Positions 52,942 to 62,068 of a stretch of 64,000 nt of DNA are shown piece after piece. The DNA lies in contig NZ_CP062983.1 in NCBI RefSeq assembly GCF_015500095.1, positions 744,001-808,000 of the forward strand, written 5' to 3'. The first letter of the stretch is position 1. Each line of letters begins with the position of its first letter. The notes below the pieces were generated by a model. The model did no database searches, was not told the origin of the DNA, and worked only from the letters and a program-made list of their open reading frames with translations. The translations under genes were made by a program, and so were the position numbers. The DNA is from Phototrophicus methaneseepsis (GTDB lineage Bacteria; Chloroflexota; Anaerolineae; Aggregatilineales; Phototrophicaceae).

Positions 52942-53343
52942 TCAACCTTTGGCGCGCCCGCTGGCAAGCACTTCTTCTACCGTACGAATCAGGTTATTTG
53001 CCAGGTATGGCTTGGTCAGGTAGCGATCAGCACCTGCCTCCAGGCCTTCACGAATCTGGGCCGGATCCGCCAATGCGGAAAGGATAATGACTGGCAAGCT
53101 ATTAAACGTACTTTTGGCTCGCATCTGACGTAAAAAGTCGATACCACTAATTTCAGGCAGCATGAGATCGAGAACAACCAGATCAGGCAGAGGTTCTTCA
53201 CGCAGGATTTGAGCAGCTTCACCCGCATTCATTGCGGAAATAGGGTCCATATTTGCGCGCTTCAGCAGCAGCACAACGAGCTTCTGCAAGGCCGGATCAT
53301 CATCCACCACCAGGATGCGCGGTTTTTCTTCTGGGGACGACAC
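52942..53343 (-). CDS. Single-domain response regulator
   Basis: This 133-residue CheY-like receiver has acidic pocket D14-D16 (VVDDDP), phospho-acceptor D59 (LVVLDLMLPE), switch S89 (VIILSALAD) and K111 (YLTKPY). No output domain is present, so signalling is by protein contact. It is encoded 281 bp after the histidine kinase gene on the same strand and is the likely partner. Confidence 0.93.
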   Translation of the reverse strand: MSSPEEKPRILVVDDDPALQKLVVLLLKRANMDPISAMNAGEAAQILREEPLPDLVVLDLMLPEISGIDFLRQMRAKSTFNSLPVIILSALADPAQIREGLEAGADRYLTKPYLANNLIRTVEEVLASGRAKG

Positions 53344-53624
53344 GCGATTTGTACCTTTCTGTGCGGTGATGCATCTACGGTGTGAGTATACTGATTAGCT
53401 CAAAGAATAAGCAAGTCTCACATCTTTAACTTATGTACATCTTAGCCGCGTGCTGCTTGGGTGAATAAAATAAACATACTTGATAGACGTACTTGATTCA
53501 GTATCTCAAGGTGGTTATTTCAATTCTATTGTAAGCAGGGATTGACACTTAGAAGTATAAATATTTGTATATTTTAGTGGTATATGAGGTAGATGCAACA
53601 GCAATATCAGACATTCGTCAAATA
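53344..53624. other. 281-bp intergenic region between kinase and regulator
   Basis: AT-rich. It may hold a promoter for the response regulator, but I could not define it. No gene or repeat is seen. Confidence 0.35.
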
Positions 53625-55166
53625 TTAGCGCTGTAACGGCAGCCAGATATAGAAGGTCGTCCCCTTGTTTGCGACGGATGTAAAGTCGATACGCCCCCCG
53701 TGCAGCTCAACAATCTGCTTGGTGATGGGTAATCCCAGGCCCGTACCCGGCACGTTGAAGGCTTCTGCATTGCTGGCCCGATGGAACGGCTCAAACAAGC
53801 GCGGTTGGTCTTCTTCCGGGATGCCGATGCCGCTATCAGTCACAGCAATGAGCGCCTCATTGCCATCGACTTTCAGGCTAAAGACGATTTTACCGCCCTG
53901 GATTGAATATTTAATCGCGTTGGAGAGCAAATTCGTCAGAGCACGGCGCAGAAGTTTGCGATCAAGGAAAGCGCGGATAATGCGTTCGTCACACTCAAAT
54001 TCAATGCGGTGTGTCTTATGATAATTGAACTGGAATTCTTCAACGACATCACGGCAATAGGTAATCAGGTCCACATCATCAGGCTCAAGCTCAAGGCCTT
54101 CACTCTCTGAGCGGCTGAGCGTCATGACGTCGCTCACCATATCTGAGAGCAGTTCGACCTGTGTATTGATGTTATCCAACGCCTGATCGCGTTCTTCCTG
54201 GGTCGATACATGCTGATATTTCTTCAGCATATCGTGTGATAAGCGAATCGAAGCTAGTGGCGTGCGCAGTTCGTGCGACATAATAGACAAGAAGCGATTC
54301 TTGAGTTCGCGCAGTTCGCGTTCTTTTTCCAGCGCGACGGTGACACGTTCGCGCTCTAAACGCTCTTCTTCCACGCGTTTACGATCTGTAATGTCTTCAA
54401 TGATGCAGGTATACATACGGCCATTATCGAGGCGCAGCGGGCGCAGGGTCATCATGATGGGGAATTGCTCGCCATTGACGTCCACGCCTGTAAATTCATA
54501 GCCATTTTCGCCGCGCAGGGCTTTTCGCAGGGGCTCCCCTTCAAAAGGCTCCACAATGAGCGTGCCCACACACTTACCCAGCATGGTATCGTGCTGATAG
54601 CCAAAAATTTGCAGGGCTGCTTCATTGGCGCTGTGGATGCACCCATCGACATCAATGGTCAGGATGCCATTTTTAATATTGTTGACGATGGCTTCTAGCC
54701 GGTTGGTATTATCTTGTAGCTCAATCTGGACCTGTTTAAGCTCCGTCACATTTTGATGCGAGACGATAATGCGCACATCATGGTACCAGTCGAAGCGGCT
54801 GACGCGCACAACGAACCAGCGGCGCTCTACTGGGCTGTGGCAGGGATATTCCAGTTCAAACTGGCTGCGCTGGCCTGAGATAACTTCACGAATACCCTGC
54901 GACACACGCGGGCCAACATCAGCGAGAGACTCTGAAGAAGTATCACAGACAGCGAGGTAATTTGTGCCAATGCCATAAGAGCGATCAGCAAGGCTGTTTT
55001 CATCGGCGAAGGTCCGCCAGGCGCGGTTAACGCCAACGATCTGTCCGGTTTTATCCAGAATAGCTACATGTGCGGATAAAGCATCCAGAGCAGATTGGAT
55101 AAATTCTTCAGCCTCTGCATGGCCTTTTTTAGACCGTCCAGATGTGCCGGACGTTGCAAATACCAT
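53625..55166 (-). CDS. PAS-domain sensor histidine kinase
   Basis: This 513-residue soluble kinase has no membrane segment. Two PAS domains are present: about residues 27-140 (SALDALSAHVAILDKTGQIVGVNRAW) and about 155-265 (IVNNIKNGILTIDVDGCIHSANEAALQIFGY...). Then come a coiled coil, HisKA with phospho-acceptor H298 (SIMSHELRTPLASIR) and an HATPase domain with N box NLLSNAIKYS, G1 DSGIGIP and G2 GTGLGLPITKQIVELHGG. It likely senses a cytoplasmic signal, with the adjacent receiver protein as target. Confidence 0.93.
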   Translation of the reverse strand: MVFATSGTSGRSKKGHAEAEEFIQSALDALSAHVAILDKTGQIVGVNRAWRTFADENSLADRSYGIGTNYLAVCDTSSESLADVGPRVSQGIREVISGQRSQFELEYPCHSPVERRWFVVRVSRFDWYHDVRIIVSHQNVTELKQVQIELQDNTNRLEAIVNNIKNGILTIDVDGCIHSANEAALQIFGYQHDTMLGKCVGTLIVEPFEGEPLRKALRGENGYEFTGVDVNGEQFPIMMTLRPLRLDNGRMYTCIIEDITDRKRVEEERLERERVTVALEKERELRELKNRFLSIMSHELRTPLASIRLSHDMLKKYQHVSTQEERDQALDNINTQVELLSDMVSDVMTLSRSESEGLELEPDDVDLITYCRDVVEEFQFNYHKTHRIEFECDERIIRAFLDRKLLRRALTNLLSNAIKYSIQGGKIVFSLKVDGNEALIAVTDSGIGIPEEDQPRLFEPFHRASNAEAFNVPGTGLGLPITKQIVELHGGRIDFTSVANKGTTFYIWLPLQR

Positions 55167-55340
55167 TATTTTTGCCCTTTTATTCCCTCCTCATAATTAT
55201 ACCAAACTTTTTTTAGATTCAGTCCGGGTTAATACCTAAAACCCATCAAGAGTACTGGTAAAATAAGCCACATGACCTACTCTGTGAATCTTACATTAAC
55301 AGTTTGACGAGCAATCTCAGGAAAACCACTCAATCCCCTA

Positions 55341-56177
55341 TCAGGGCTTCCCGTAAGCAACTTCTCCCGTCAGGATTTGCTGCAACCGGAAAAAATCCGT
55401 ACGGGCGGTCATATCCAGGCTGATGGGCGTCACGGAGACTTTGCCCTCGTGCAGCAGCACATACACATCACTATTCGATTCAGCCTTGCTGGGGTCCGTA
55501 TTAAAGCGATAACCCAGCTTGCCTTCACTATCGCCGCTGACGCGTTCAGGGCGTGTGGGCCAATATACACGCCGACGAGAGAGGCGCGTCACGCACCATT
55601 CCGTCTCTGGCGTGGCTTGCCAGGGCACATCAATTTTGAGCACATCCACGTCATCCGGCAAGGTGCCGTTTTGGACGAGCCATTCGCCAAAGTAACGCGT
55701 GAAATAGCTCGCACCACTAAAATCGACATGATCAGAATAACTCAGGTGCAGGTCAAAGGGGGTCTGCTGGCTGACGGCAATAGCGCGGACATCCAGGCTG
55801 GCGGCTTCAATCGCAGCGCCCACCGTGCCGGAAATCGTCACGCCGTTGCCCGTATTATCGCCATAATTGATGCCAGAGACACACAGGGCCGGCTTACGAT
55901 CTGCCAGTTCCAGCACACCATGCTGCACAGCTTGGGCAGGGGTACCATCCACGCCATAAGCCACACAATCAGGAATATCCGTCGGCACTTCAAAGGGATG
56001 TAAAACGCCGGTGCTAAAACGAGGCATACTGCGCCCCATACCAGACTGCTGTTCCTGGGGGGCCACGACGAGTAAATCTCCCAGGCCCACAAAGGCCCGG
56101 ACCACAGCCCATAACCCAGGCGACAACACGCCATCGTCGTTTGTGAATAGAATCAATGGACGTTCGGAATCAGACAT
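55341..56177 (-). CDS. surE: SurE-like 5'/3'-nucleotidase
   Basis: This 278-residue metal-dependent phosphatase removes phosphate from nucleoside monophosphates. SurE metal ligands are D14-D15 in ILFTNDDG, S45 in QEQQSGMG and N104 in VSGINYGDN. The later GTVGAAIEAASLDVRAIAVS stretch is family-typical. At 278 residues it is slightly longer than average; the C-terminal region includes the VYVLLHEGKVSVTPISLDM strand set. It lies 174 bp upstream of the kinase gene on the same strand, without a strong ribosome-binding site. Confidence 0.92.
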   Translation of the reverse strand: MSDSERPLILFTNDDGVLSPGLWAVVRAFVGLGDLLVVAPQEQQSGMGRSMPRFSTGVLHPFEVPTDIPDCVAYGVDGTPAQAVQHGVLELADRKPALCVSGINYGDNTGNGVTISGTVGAAIEAASLDVRAIAVSQQTPFDLHLSYSDHVDFSGASYFTRYFGEWLVQNGTLPDDVDVLKIDVPWQATPETEWCVTRLSRRRVYWPTRPERVSGDSEGKLGYRFNTDPSKAESNSDVYVLLHEGKVSVTPISLDMTARTDFFRLQQILTGEVAYGKP

Positions 56178-56370
56178 GATGTATCCAAATCACTACGGTA
56201 AATCACTTTCAAGAAGGTTTTAAGTACACACAACCAGCATACAAAAATGAAAATGTTTAATTGAATCAACATACATCAGAAAAATTATTCTGACATTAAG
56301 AATCTCGTAACCTGTTGTTATGGTGGCACCAAAAGGGCTCTAAACGGTGACAGGGGAGATAGAAGCGGCC

Positions 56371-56808
56371 TCAAGTAGCCCGGAGAGGGTTTTTCTCTTG
56401 ATAAGCCTGAACGTTGAGTTGGGTGATGATAGAAAGAGGCTGCGGCAGTGCGTCAAAATCAAACCAGCCGATTGCTACGCATTTCCCGGCTTCGAGGATG
56501 GCGGGTTCACCGCTGATATGGCGCGCCAAATAGGTCGGGGCAACCCAATGCTGGCCTTCTTCCGGCAGGATATGGTCATCCAGGCCCAGTAACTGCCCGA
56601 CTTCAATCACCATACCGTATTCTTCCAGGAATTCACGCGCAACAGCATCTCGCAGCGTTTCGCCAAATTCCACGCGCCCACCAGGGAACTCCCATGTTCC
56701 CCGCTCATTACCGGAGTCTTCGCCTCGCTGCGCCAGAAATACCTGGCCTGCATCGTTGAAGACGACAGCCCCCACGCCAACGCCAATATAATCACGCCCA
56801 GGCTTCAT
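56371..56808 (-). CDS. NUDIX hydrolase
   Basis: This 145-residue enzyme hydrolyses a nucleoside diphosphate linked to another group. The Nudix box GGRVEFGETLRDAVAREFLEEYG is complete with the metal-binding REFLEE core. The opening VGVGAVVFNDAGQVFLAQRG and WEFPGG are typical of MutT/ADP-ribose-type members; substrate specificity cannot be read. I chose the ATG at 56806-56808 with AGGAA upstream; a start at 56835 lies two bases past the FHA gene's stop. The two genes are almost certainly co-transcribed. Confidence 0.92.
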   Translation of the reverse strand: MKPGRDYIGVGVGAVVFNDAGQVFLAQRGEDSGNERGTWEFPGGRVEFGETLRDAVAREFLEEYGMVIEVGQLLGLDDHILPEEGQHWVAPTYLARHISGEPAILEAGKCVAIGWFDFDALPQPLSIITQLNVQAYQEKNPLRAT

Positions 56809-56837
56809 GTGGTTCCTATGCTGGCTATACTGCATGC

Positions 56838-58664
56838 TTAATCTGACGCTGAAGAATCCGACGACACGTCATCCTGGTCTGCGGGGCTGCCCGTAGAAGG
56901 ACGAGAGGGGCTCTCTGTGCCGGGCCTGGAATTATTGGTCGCATCCAACGATTCCTCCGCATCGGCAGCAGCCACGGAGGCGCTATTCGTGGTATCCTCC
57001 GGCACAGCGACCTGTTCGCTGGTCTGGGTGGGTTGTTCGCCCTTCTTCAACTCCCCTGTGCCAAAGGGTCGGGAACCGCGTTCCTGCATCGCTGCTTCGA
57101 GCTGATCCAGCTCTTGCTGCAACGCTTTGAGGGCATCTTTAGCTTCGCGCGCCGGGGTTTTGACGCTGGGCGTCTCTTCTGTTTCGGCTTTTGTTTCGAC
57201 TTTTTCAGTCTCGGCCTTTTCCGCCTTTTCACCGTCGACAGCTTCCGCAGGGCTAAGCGGTTTGATATTCAAGCTCTTGCGCACCTCATCCACAGCAGAA
57301 CTCGGCTCTGTAGATACTTTTGATTCATTTTCAACAATTTCGGCGACGTCTTCTAGCTCTTCATCAGGCTTACTGGTCGGGGTATCCGTGCGCTCTGGCG
57401 CACGCGGTGCCGGACGAGCCGAAATCGGCGCGAGGCGATCAATGGTCGCAATCACCTGCTCGTAGCTGTTGGCAGGGTATTCTTCATCGAAATCAATCGT
57501 ATCCATGTGTGCAATGATAATGGGCTTCTGGGCCACGTCGCCGTATTGCAACAAGGCAATGGCCTTCTCCTTCGCCTGGAAGTAACGAATTGCCCGCTTG
57601 ACGTGCTCCTGCACAATGGACTGCTTACTCAGTACAACGAGCAGTGCACGACACTCAAACATCGCCTGATCAAAGGCAATTTGCCAATCCTGGCTGCTGG
57701 GCAGCAAATACTGGTCCGTCCAGACGCGCACATGCCGATCTTGCAAGTACGTAAAGACCTTACTGGCCCGCGACCGCCATTCTGTACGAGCATAGACCAC
57801 CATCACATGGTCTACAAGCTGGTCTGGCTCCAGGCCGTGCCCCACGCCGGAAAGATTGGCATCCGGGGCCAATACCCCAAGCGGGGATGTCGCGTTCACA
57901 AGGGAGGTTGTGCGCCGTTTATCCGGCTTGGCGGGTATATCCTCCGGGCCAAGCTGCTCTGTCTTGGCTTCTGTCACAATCGAAGGGCGCATGCTGGCAG
58001 GGGGTCGGCTGGCATGGGCGGGGTCTTCTGTGAAGATGATCGAGAGAGACTCGCCGATTTGCAGCGTATCACCGCCTTCCAGGGCGTGCTGCTCAGTGAG
58101 TTTAACGCCATTCAAGACGGTGCCATTGGTGCTGTTGAGGTCTTCCGCGATATAGACGCTGCCACGACGAACCAGCCGCAAATGATGGCGGCTCATCTCA
58201 GGCACGTTGATGCTGATGTCGTTATCTGTCGCACGCCCGACTGTGATCGAGGACTCTCGCAGGGGTAATATGCGTGCTTTTAAGGGGGGAGGCCGCTTAA
58301 TCACCAGGTAAAAAGACGCCTCGGCATCGAGCGCAACCATGCCACGCGTCGCAGAGACATCCTCCGAGGGGACATACTCCAGCGTGATGGAATCGCCCAA
58401 TTCGATAATCTGGCGGCTGCTCAGCAGCCACGCGCGCGAATCGATGCGTTGCCCGTTGACATAAGTCCCATTCGTGCTCCCCAGATCGTGCAGCTCATAA
58501 TCATCAAGGACACGCACAAGGCGGCAGTGTTCACGGCTTACTTCATTGTCATGGATGATAATTTCATTTTTACGACCACGTCCAATATGAATCGTATCTT
58601 CAGACAGGTCAAATTCCTCGCCTAACTGTGGGCCGCGCAACATCCTTAATTTGGGCATATCCAA
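56838..58664 (-). CDS. FHA-FHA-TIR-like scaffold protein
   Basis: This 608-residue cytoplasmic protein has two forkhead-associated domains (residues about 24-95, with GRG and SREHCRL and NGTYVNG; about 136-208, with GRATDNDISI and SRHHLRL and NGTVLNG), which bind phosphothreonine peptides. A linker follows, then a TIR-like domain (about 285-410): VMVVYARTEWRSRASKVFTYLQ, VWTDQYLLPSSQDWQIAFDQAMFECRALLVVLSKQSI. The Glu expected in TIR NADases at the S..S.WV..E position reads A358. The C-terminal 200 residues are acidic low complexity with one coiled coil. It heads a transcript with a NUDIX gene. Confidence 0.82.
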   Translation of the reverse strand: MDMPKLRMLRGPQLGEEFDLSEDTIHIGRGRKNEIIIHDNEVSREHCRLVRVLDDYELHDLGSTNGTYVNGQRIDSRAWLLSSRQIIELGDSITLEYVPSEDVSATRGMVALDAEASFYLVIKRPPPLKARILPLRESSITVGRATDNDISINVPEMSRHHLRLVRRGSVYIAEDLNSTNGTVLNGVKLTEQHALEGGDTLQIGESLSIIFTEDPAHASRPPASMRPSIVTEAKTEQLGPEDIPAKPDKRRTTSLVNATSPLGVLAPDANLSGVGHGLEPDQLVDHVMVVYARTEWRSRASKVFTYLQDRHVRVWTDQYLLPSSQDWQIAFDQAMFECRALLVVLSKQSIVQEHVKRAIRYFQAKEKAIALLQYGDVAQKPIIIAHMDTIDFDEEYPANSYEQVIATIDRLAPISARPAPRAPERTDTPTSKPDEELEDVAEIVENESKVSTEPSSAVDEVRKSLNIKPLSPAEAVDGEKAEKAETEKVETKAETEETPSVKTPAREAKDALKALQQELDQLEAAMQERGSRPFGTGELKKGEQPTQTSEQVAVPEDTTNSASVAAADAEESLDATNNSRPGTESPSRPSTGSPADQDDVSSDSSASD

Positions 58665-58990
58665 CAGGCCTAATGATCAATAATGGCTCTATTACAGTTC
58701 ATTGTAGCAAAAGTAGGCACGCCGTCCAGCAAACCAGGCTGCTTGTCGCCAGATCGTGACAAAACGCCCCCACTAACTTGAATCTGTCCAGAACCTTCCG
58801 ACTTATTCATCAGCATATCATGGCTTTGATATAGAGCCAACAAGTTCAGAAGCAGGTTCAGATGTAAATGGGGTATCCGTCAGATAGACAGAGGACAAAC
58901 GACTGTTTTAGAGCAGATACTTAGAGGCCGTTCAGTAACGGGTGTATTCAAAAAAATGAGCTGATTGCATTCATGGCTGCATTAAGAAAA
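58665..58990. other. Intergenic region before the FHA gene
   Basis: Holds the candidate promoter at 58701-58728. The rest shows no gene, RNA or repeat. Confidence 0.4.
58701..58728 (-). promoter_or_regulatory. Candidate promoter of the FHA-NUDIX operon
   Basis: Read leftward, an extended -10 TGCTACAAT (-10 at 58701-58706) follows a TGGACG -35 (58723-58728) at 16-bp spacing. Transcription would start about 35 bases before the gene. Confidence 0.4.
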
Positions 58991-59035
58991 CGCACCTCAT
59001 TGAATCACCATAATGCCGTGATCCAATGAGGTGCG
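58991..59035 (-). terminator. Terminator of the ABC-DUF4340 operon
   Basis: Perfect 12-base arms CGCACCTCATTG and CAATGAGGTGCG are followed, leftward, by TTTTCTT. A smaller inner stem (ATCAC/GTGAT) is in the loop. It is 26 bases past the DUF4340 gene stop. Confidence 0.92.
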
Positions 59036-59060
59036 CATCAAGCGATGAGAAAGCGCGTGT

Positions 59061-60179
59061 TTATGAATCCGCTTCTTCTGTCGCTTCTTCTGTCATTTCC
59101 TCGGTAGCAGCTTCCGTGACGTCAGCCGTTGGCTCTTCCGTCACTTCTTCAGATGCGCCGACTGTGGCCGTAGGCTCCGGTGCATAAGGTGGTTCTTCCA
59201 GCCAGCCAATGATTGTAGACAGTGCATCTGCCTCGATAACAGCCACCGTATCATAATCATCAACCAGGGCATACATGCGCGTACCGGATGCGTCTGTGTC
59301 GCCCAGTTGAATCTTGAAGGTACGCTCACTGCTATCCGTCGCCTGGATCGTATAGGCCGGTTCAGCAAGGCCAAGGGCTTCCAGATCAGCACCGTCGATA
59401 GCGTCGACCGCTTCCACAAAGCCGTAAACGCTCATCAGCACCTCAACGGTACTTTGATCGAGCGCCCGGTCATCATCCAGCACTGTCCAGAGGTTATCTT
59501 CGCCACGTACCAGCACCAGCGATTCGCCGCTGGCATGATCCGTGACCTGGAAACGCTGAATATCCTGGGCGCTAAAGCCAACAAAGACCACACCGGGAGC
59601 ATTCAGCATCGGGACAGGTGTTGGTGTGGGTGGGACGACAATCGGCTGATTACTAGCAAGCCCTAAGATCGTATCCAGTGTGGTGCTGTTCACCAGATAG
59701 ATGGTTTCGTCATCGCCAACACGCACATAATAACGGTTGCCACTGGGGTTCTGGCGGCCTACCGTCAGCGTGTATTCGGTGCCATCCGCCACAAAGGTGA
59801 TGACTGCCGGGGCCGCTTCTGTGCCGAATCCGTACTGGGTGGCATCTTCCGTCTGGTAGCTATCGGTATAGCTCAGGTTCGTCAGCGTACTAACGGCTGT
59901 ATCGACAGTAGCCGCATCAACTTCATCGTCATTGCCGGGGAACTGCCATAGGGCTTCGTCAGTATCGCCACGCTGCAAACTGACGTTTAAGCCCGTGCTA
60001 TCGGTCACATTCAGGCTGGTGACGGTCTCCGGTGCGGCCTCCGTAAAGAGCACACCGCCCGCATCATCAGCGACTGTTTCCGGCCCGGTATCTTCCGGCT
60101 GGTTGAGCATCACCAGGGCCACGACGATCACGAGCAGGGCTGCAACCAGCACAATGATGGTATTTCTGTTTAAACGCAT
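59061..60179 (-). CDS. DUF4340 domain membrane-anchored protein
   Basis: This 372-residue protein has an N-terminal membrane anchor (residues 8-26) and an extracytoplasmic beta-rich DUF4340 domain (about 55-310) with repeats such as YGFGTEAAPAVITFVADGTEYTLTVGRQNPSGNRYYVRVGDDETIYLV and a second similar block (GLAEPAYTIQATDSSERTFKIQLGDTDASGTRMYALVDDYDTVAVI). Its C-terminal tail is a run of Glu/Thr units (EEVTEEPTADVTEAATEE). In other genomes DUF4340 proteins follow GldG-type genes as here. AAGGAGG is about ten bases before the ATG. Function is unknown; it may be an accessory of the exporter. Confidence 0.88.
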   Translation of the reverse strand: MRLNRNTIIVLVAALLVIVVALVMLNQPEDTGPETVADDAGGVLFTEAAPETVTSLNVTDSTGLNVSLQRGDTDEALWQFPGNDDEVDAATVDTAVSTLTNLSYTDSYQTEDATQYGFGTEAAPAVITFVADGTEYTLTVGRQNPSGNRYYVRVGDDETIYLVNSTTLDTILGLASNQPIVVPPTPTPVPMLNAPGVVFVGFSAQDIQRFQVTDHASGESLVLVRGEDNLWTVLDDDRALDQSTVEVLMSVYGFVEAVDAIDGADLEALGLAEPAYTIQATDSSERTFKIQLGDTDASGTRMYALVDDYDTVAVIEADALSTIIGWLEEPPYAPEPTATVGASEEVTEEPTADVTEAATEEMTEEATEEADS

Positions 60180-60340
60180 GAAGGATCATCCTCCTTCGCT
60201 GAGAAATCAAATTGAATCACACAAATTGAATCAGGATTGAAGACAACTGAATCAGGCACTTGATAGGTACCTGAACAGAGATACAGATTGCCCCCATCGC
60301 GGCGGTCCGTTACGTATCCACCGCGACGAGAGCATCTCGC

Positions 60341-62047
60341 TTAAATCTGTTCAATTGGCCTATCCGCTTCGGGCCGATGTTCACGATTCGCCAGCCAGAC
60401 CATGATACCAGCAGCAAGCACGCCAAATGGAATCAGGATCAGGCTTACGAAGTTGACGAAGCCCAACTGCTGATTATCCGCAATCAAGGGCGTATCCTGC
60501 GGCAAAGCATCGAAGGAGAGCGTCGGCAGGTTCGCCAGGAAGTCGTCATAGCCAATGGCGTACAACATGCTCTGGATAGCGGCATCGAAGTTACGGAAGT
60601 AACCAGTCAACTGCCGCCACTGATTTTCCGCCAGGGTATCCGCGCCCCAGATGACGGCCATAGAGCCGGTCTGGCTGTTGGTGACAGCAGCACCCATAGG
60701 CAGAGCACCTGTTGCATCCGTATCAGCGGCTTCCAGGTCTTGCTGGCTAATCTCCTGGGAGAAGTCCAGGCCCGTCTTGGCATACGCATTCGGCCCCGTT
60801 GTCGCCAATACCGATACCGTCACGCCTTCCGGCAGTGTATCCGCAATGGTCAGACTGTGGGGGAAGTTCAGCCGCAGCGTATCGTTGCTGGTGTAGCTAT
60901 CCGTGATGCTATCCGCGCCGAAGTTAAAGACATCCAGCTCCACCGCAGAAGAAGACCCTTCTGGATCAATCACCAGGTCATTATTGACCGTGACGCCGTA
61001 GTATTCTTGCAGCAGAGCGGCCATATTCGGCGCTGTTGCTAACGAATCATCGCCTTCCAGGTTGGGGCCTGTCAGCACGACCAGATCGCCGCCATTGGCA
61101 ATGTAATCGCGCAGTGCATCTACCGCATTATCGGGTAGCGGGCTGCCACCACCCGGTATGACGATAATTTCGCCATCTTCAGCCGTGCCTAACTGCGGAC
61201 CGCTCTCCGGATTGGTCAGTTCTGCCACAGTCAGCGGTTCAACCGTCCAGTTGAGGTTATCACGCAGTAAGGTCGTGATAATCGTCCCGCCGCCGGCTTC
61301 TGCATTGTCGATGTCGATACCATTATCGACGACAAGCCAGTACACGCGGAAATCACCCAGCGCCGAGGCCGTAATCATCGCATCGACGATCACGCGCTGA
61401 TCCGCTACAGTAACAGGCGTGGCTTCTTCGATGTTATCCGTGCCATCTTCATTGAGCGGCACCACAAACAGCGTCCCAGGTGACGCGCCATAGGTTTCAG
61501 CGAGGCCCGGTTCACGGTCAGGGTCATAGATCGTATAACTGACTTTACTGCCGCCTGCATCTGCAAATTCTTGCAGCAGGACTTCCGTTTGTTCCTGCGA
61601 ATCGGCCATATCGCTGGTGAAGAAGCCAACAATCCGCAAGGATGGCGTGTTGGGGTCCGCTGCAATGATTTCGACTGTTTCACGGGTGGCATCCGTCAGC
61701 GTGAAGGCGTTGCTGCCGCTGTAATCGACGCGCCAGTTTTGCTCCCGGACGACGATGTATACCAGCACAGCCGCCACCACCAGGATGACAGTCACAAGCA
61801 CAGCCGTACCACCATAAGCAACAGCACGCCCGCGCAGTAGATCCGTGACCTGTTCCGGGGCTAATAGGCCCCACATCACAAGGGAGAGGGCACTCACGAC
61901 CAGCGCGCCAATACCAACGACCGACAAACTGCCGGAAGTCAGCCAGACGCCCAGGGCAACAACCAACCCAGCAACAGCAATCCATATCAGGTAAATCGGC
62001 GGAATCACCGGGCGCTCTGGCGTGTTGGAGACGTTATGTTCGCTCAT
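60341..62047 (-). CDS. GldG-like ABC transporter auxiliary membrane protein
   Basis: This 568-residue protein has three or four membrane segments in residues 17-105, a large extracytoplasmic region (about 110-520) of alpha/beta type with IIVIPGGGSPLPDNAVDALRDYIANGGDLVVLTGPN, and a C-terminal membrane segment (about 535-555). This is the PF09822 (ABC_transp_aux, GldG) layout. It partners the ABC-2 permease and ATPase encoded upstream. In Bacteroidota the homologues serve gliding motility; here no gliding genes are seen, so a general envelope role is safer. Confidence 0.88.
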   Translation of the reverse strand: MSEHNVSNTPERPVIPPIYLIWIAVAGLVVALGVWLTSGSLSVVGIGALVVSALSLVMWGLLAPEQVTDLLRGRAVAYGGTAVLVTVILVVAAVLVYIVVREQNWRVDYSGSNAFTLTDATRETVEIIAADPNTPSLRIVGFFTSDMADSQEQTEVLLQEFADAGGSKVSYTIYDPDREPGLAETYGASPGTLFVVPLNEDGTDNIEEATPVTVADQRVIVDAMITASALGDFRVYWLVVDNGIDIDNAEAGGGTIITTLLRDNLNWTVEPLTVAELTNPESGPQLGTAEDGEIIVIPGGGSPLPDNAVDALRDYIANGGDLVVLTGPNLEGDDSLATAPNMAALLQEYYGVTVNNDLVIDPEGSSSAVELDVFNFGADSITDSYTSNDTLRLNFPHSLTIADTLPEGVTVSVLATTGPNAYAKTGLDFSQEISQQDLEAADTDATGALPMGAAVTNSQTGSMAVIWGADTLAENQWRQLTGYFRNFDAAIQSMLYAIGYDDFLANLPTLSFDALPQDTPLIADNQQLGFVNFVSLILIPFGVLAAGIMVWLANREHRPEADRPIEQI

Positions 62048-62068
62048 AAATCAAAACTCCTCTGCCGG

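Noticed and set aside
22683-60276. 13-base match AGGTACCTGAACA at about 22684 and 60264
   Set aside because: Matches of this length are expected by chance many times in a window of this size.
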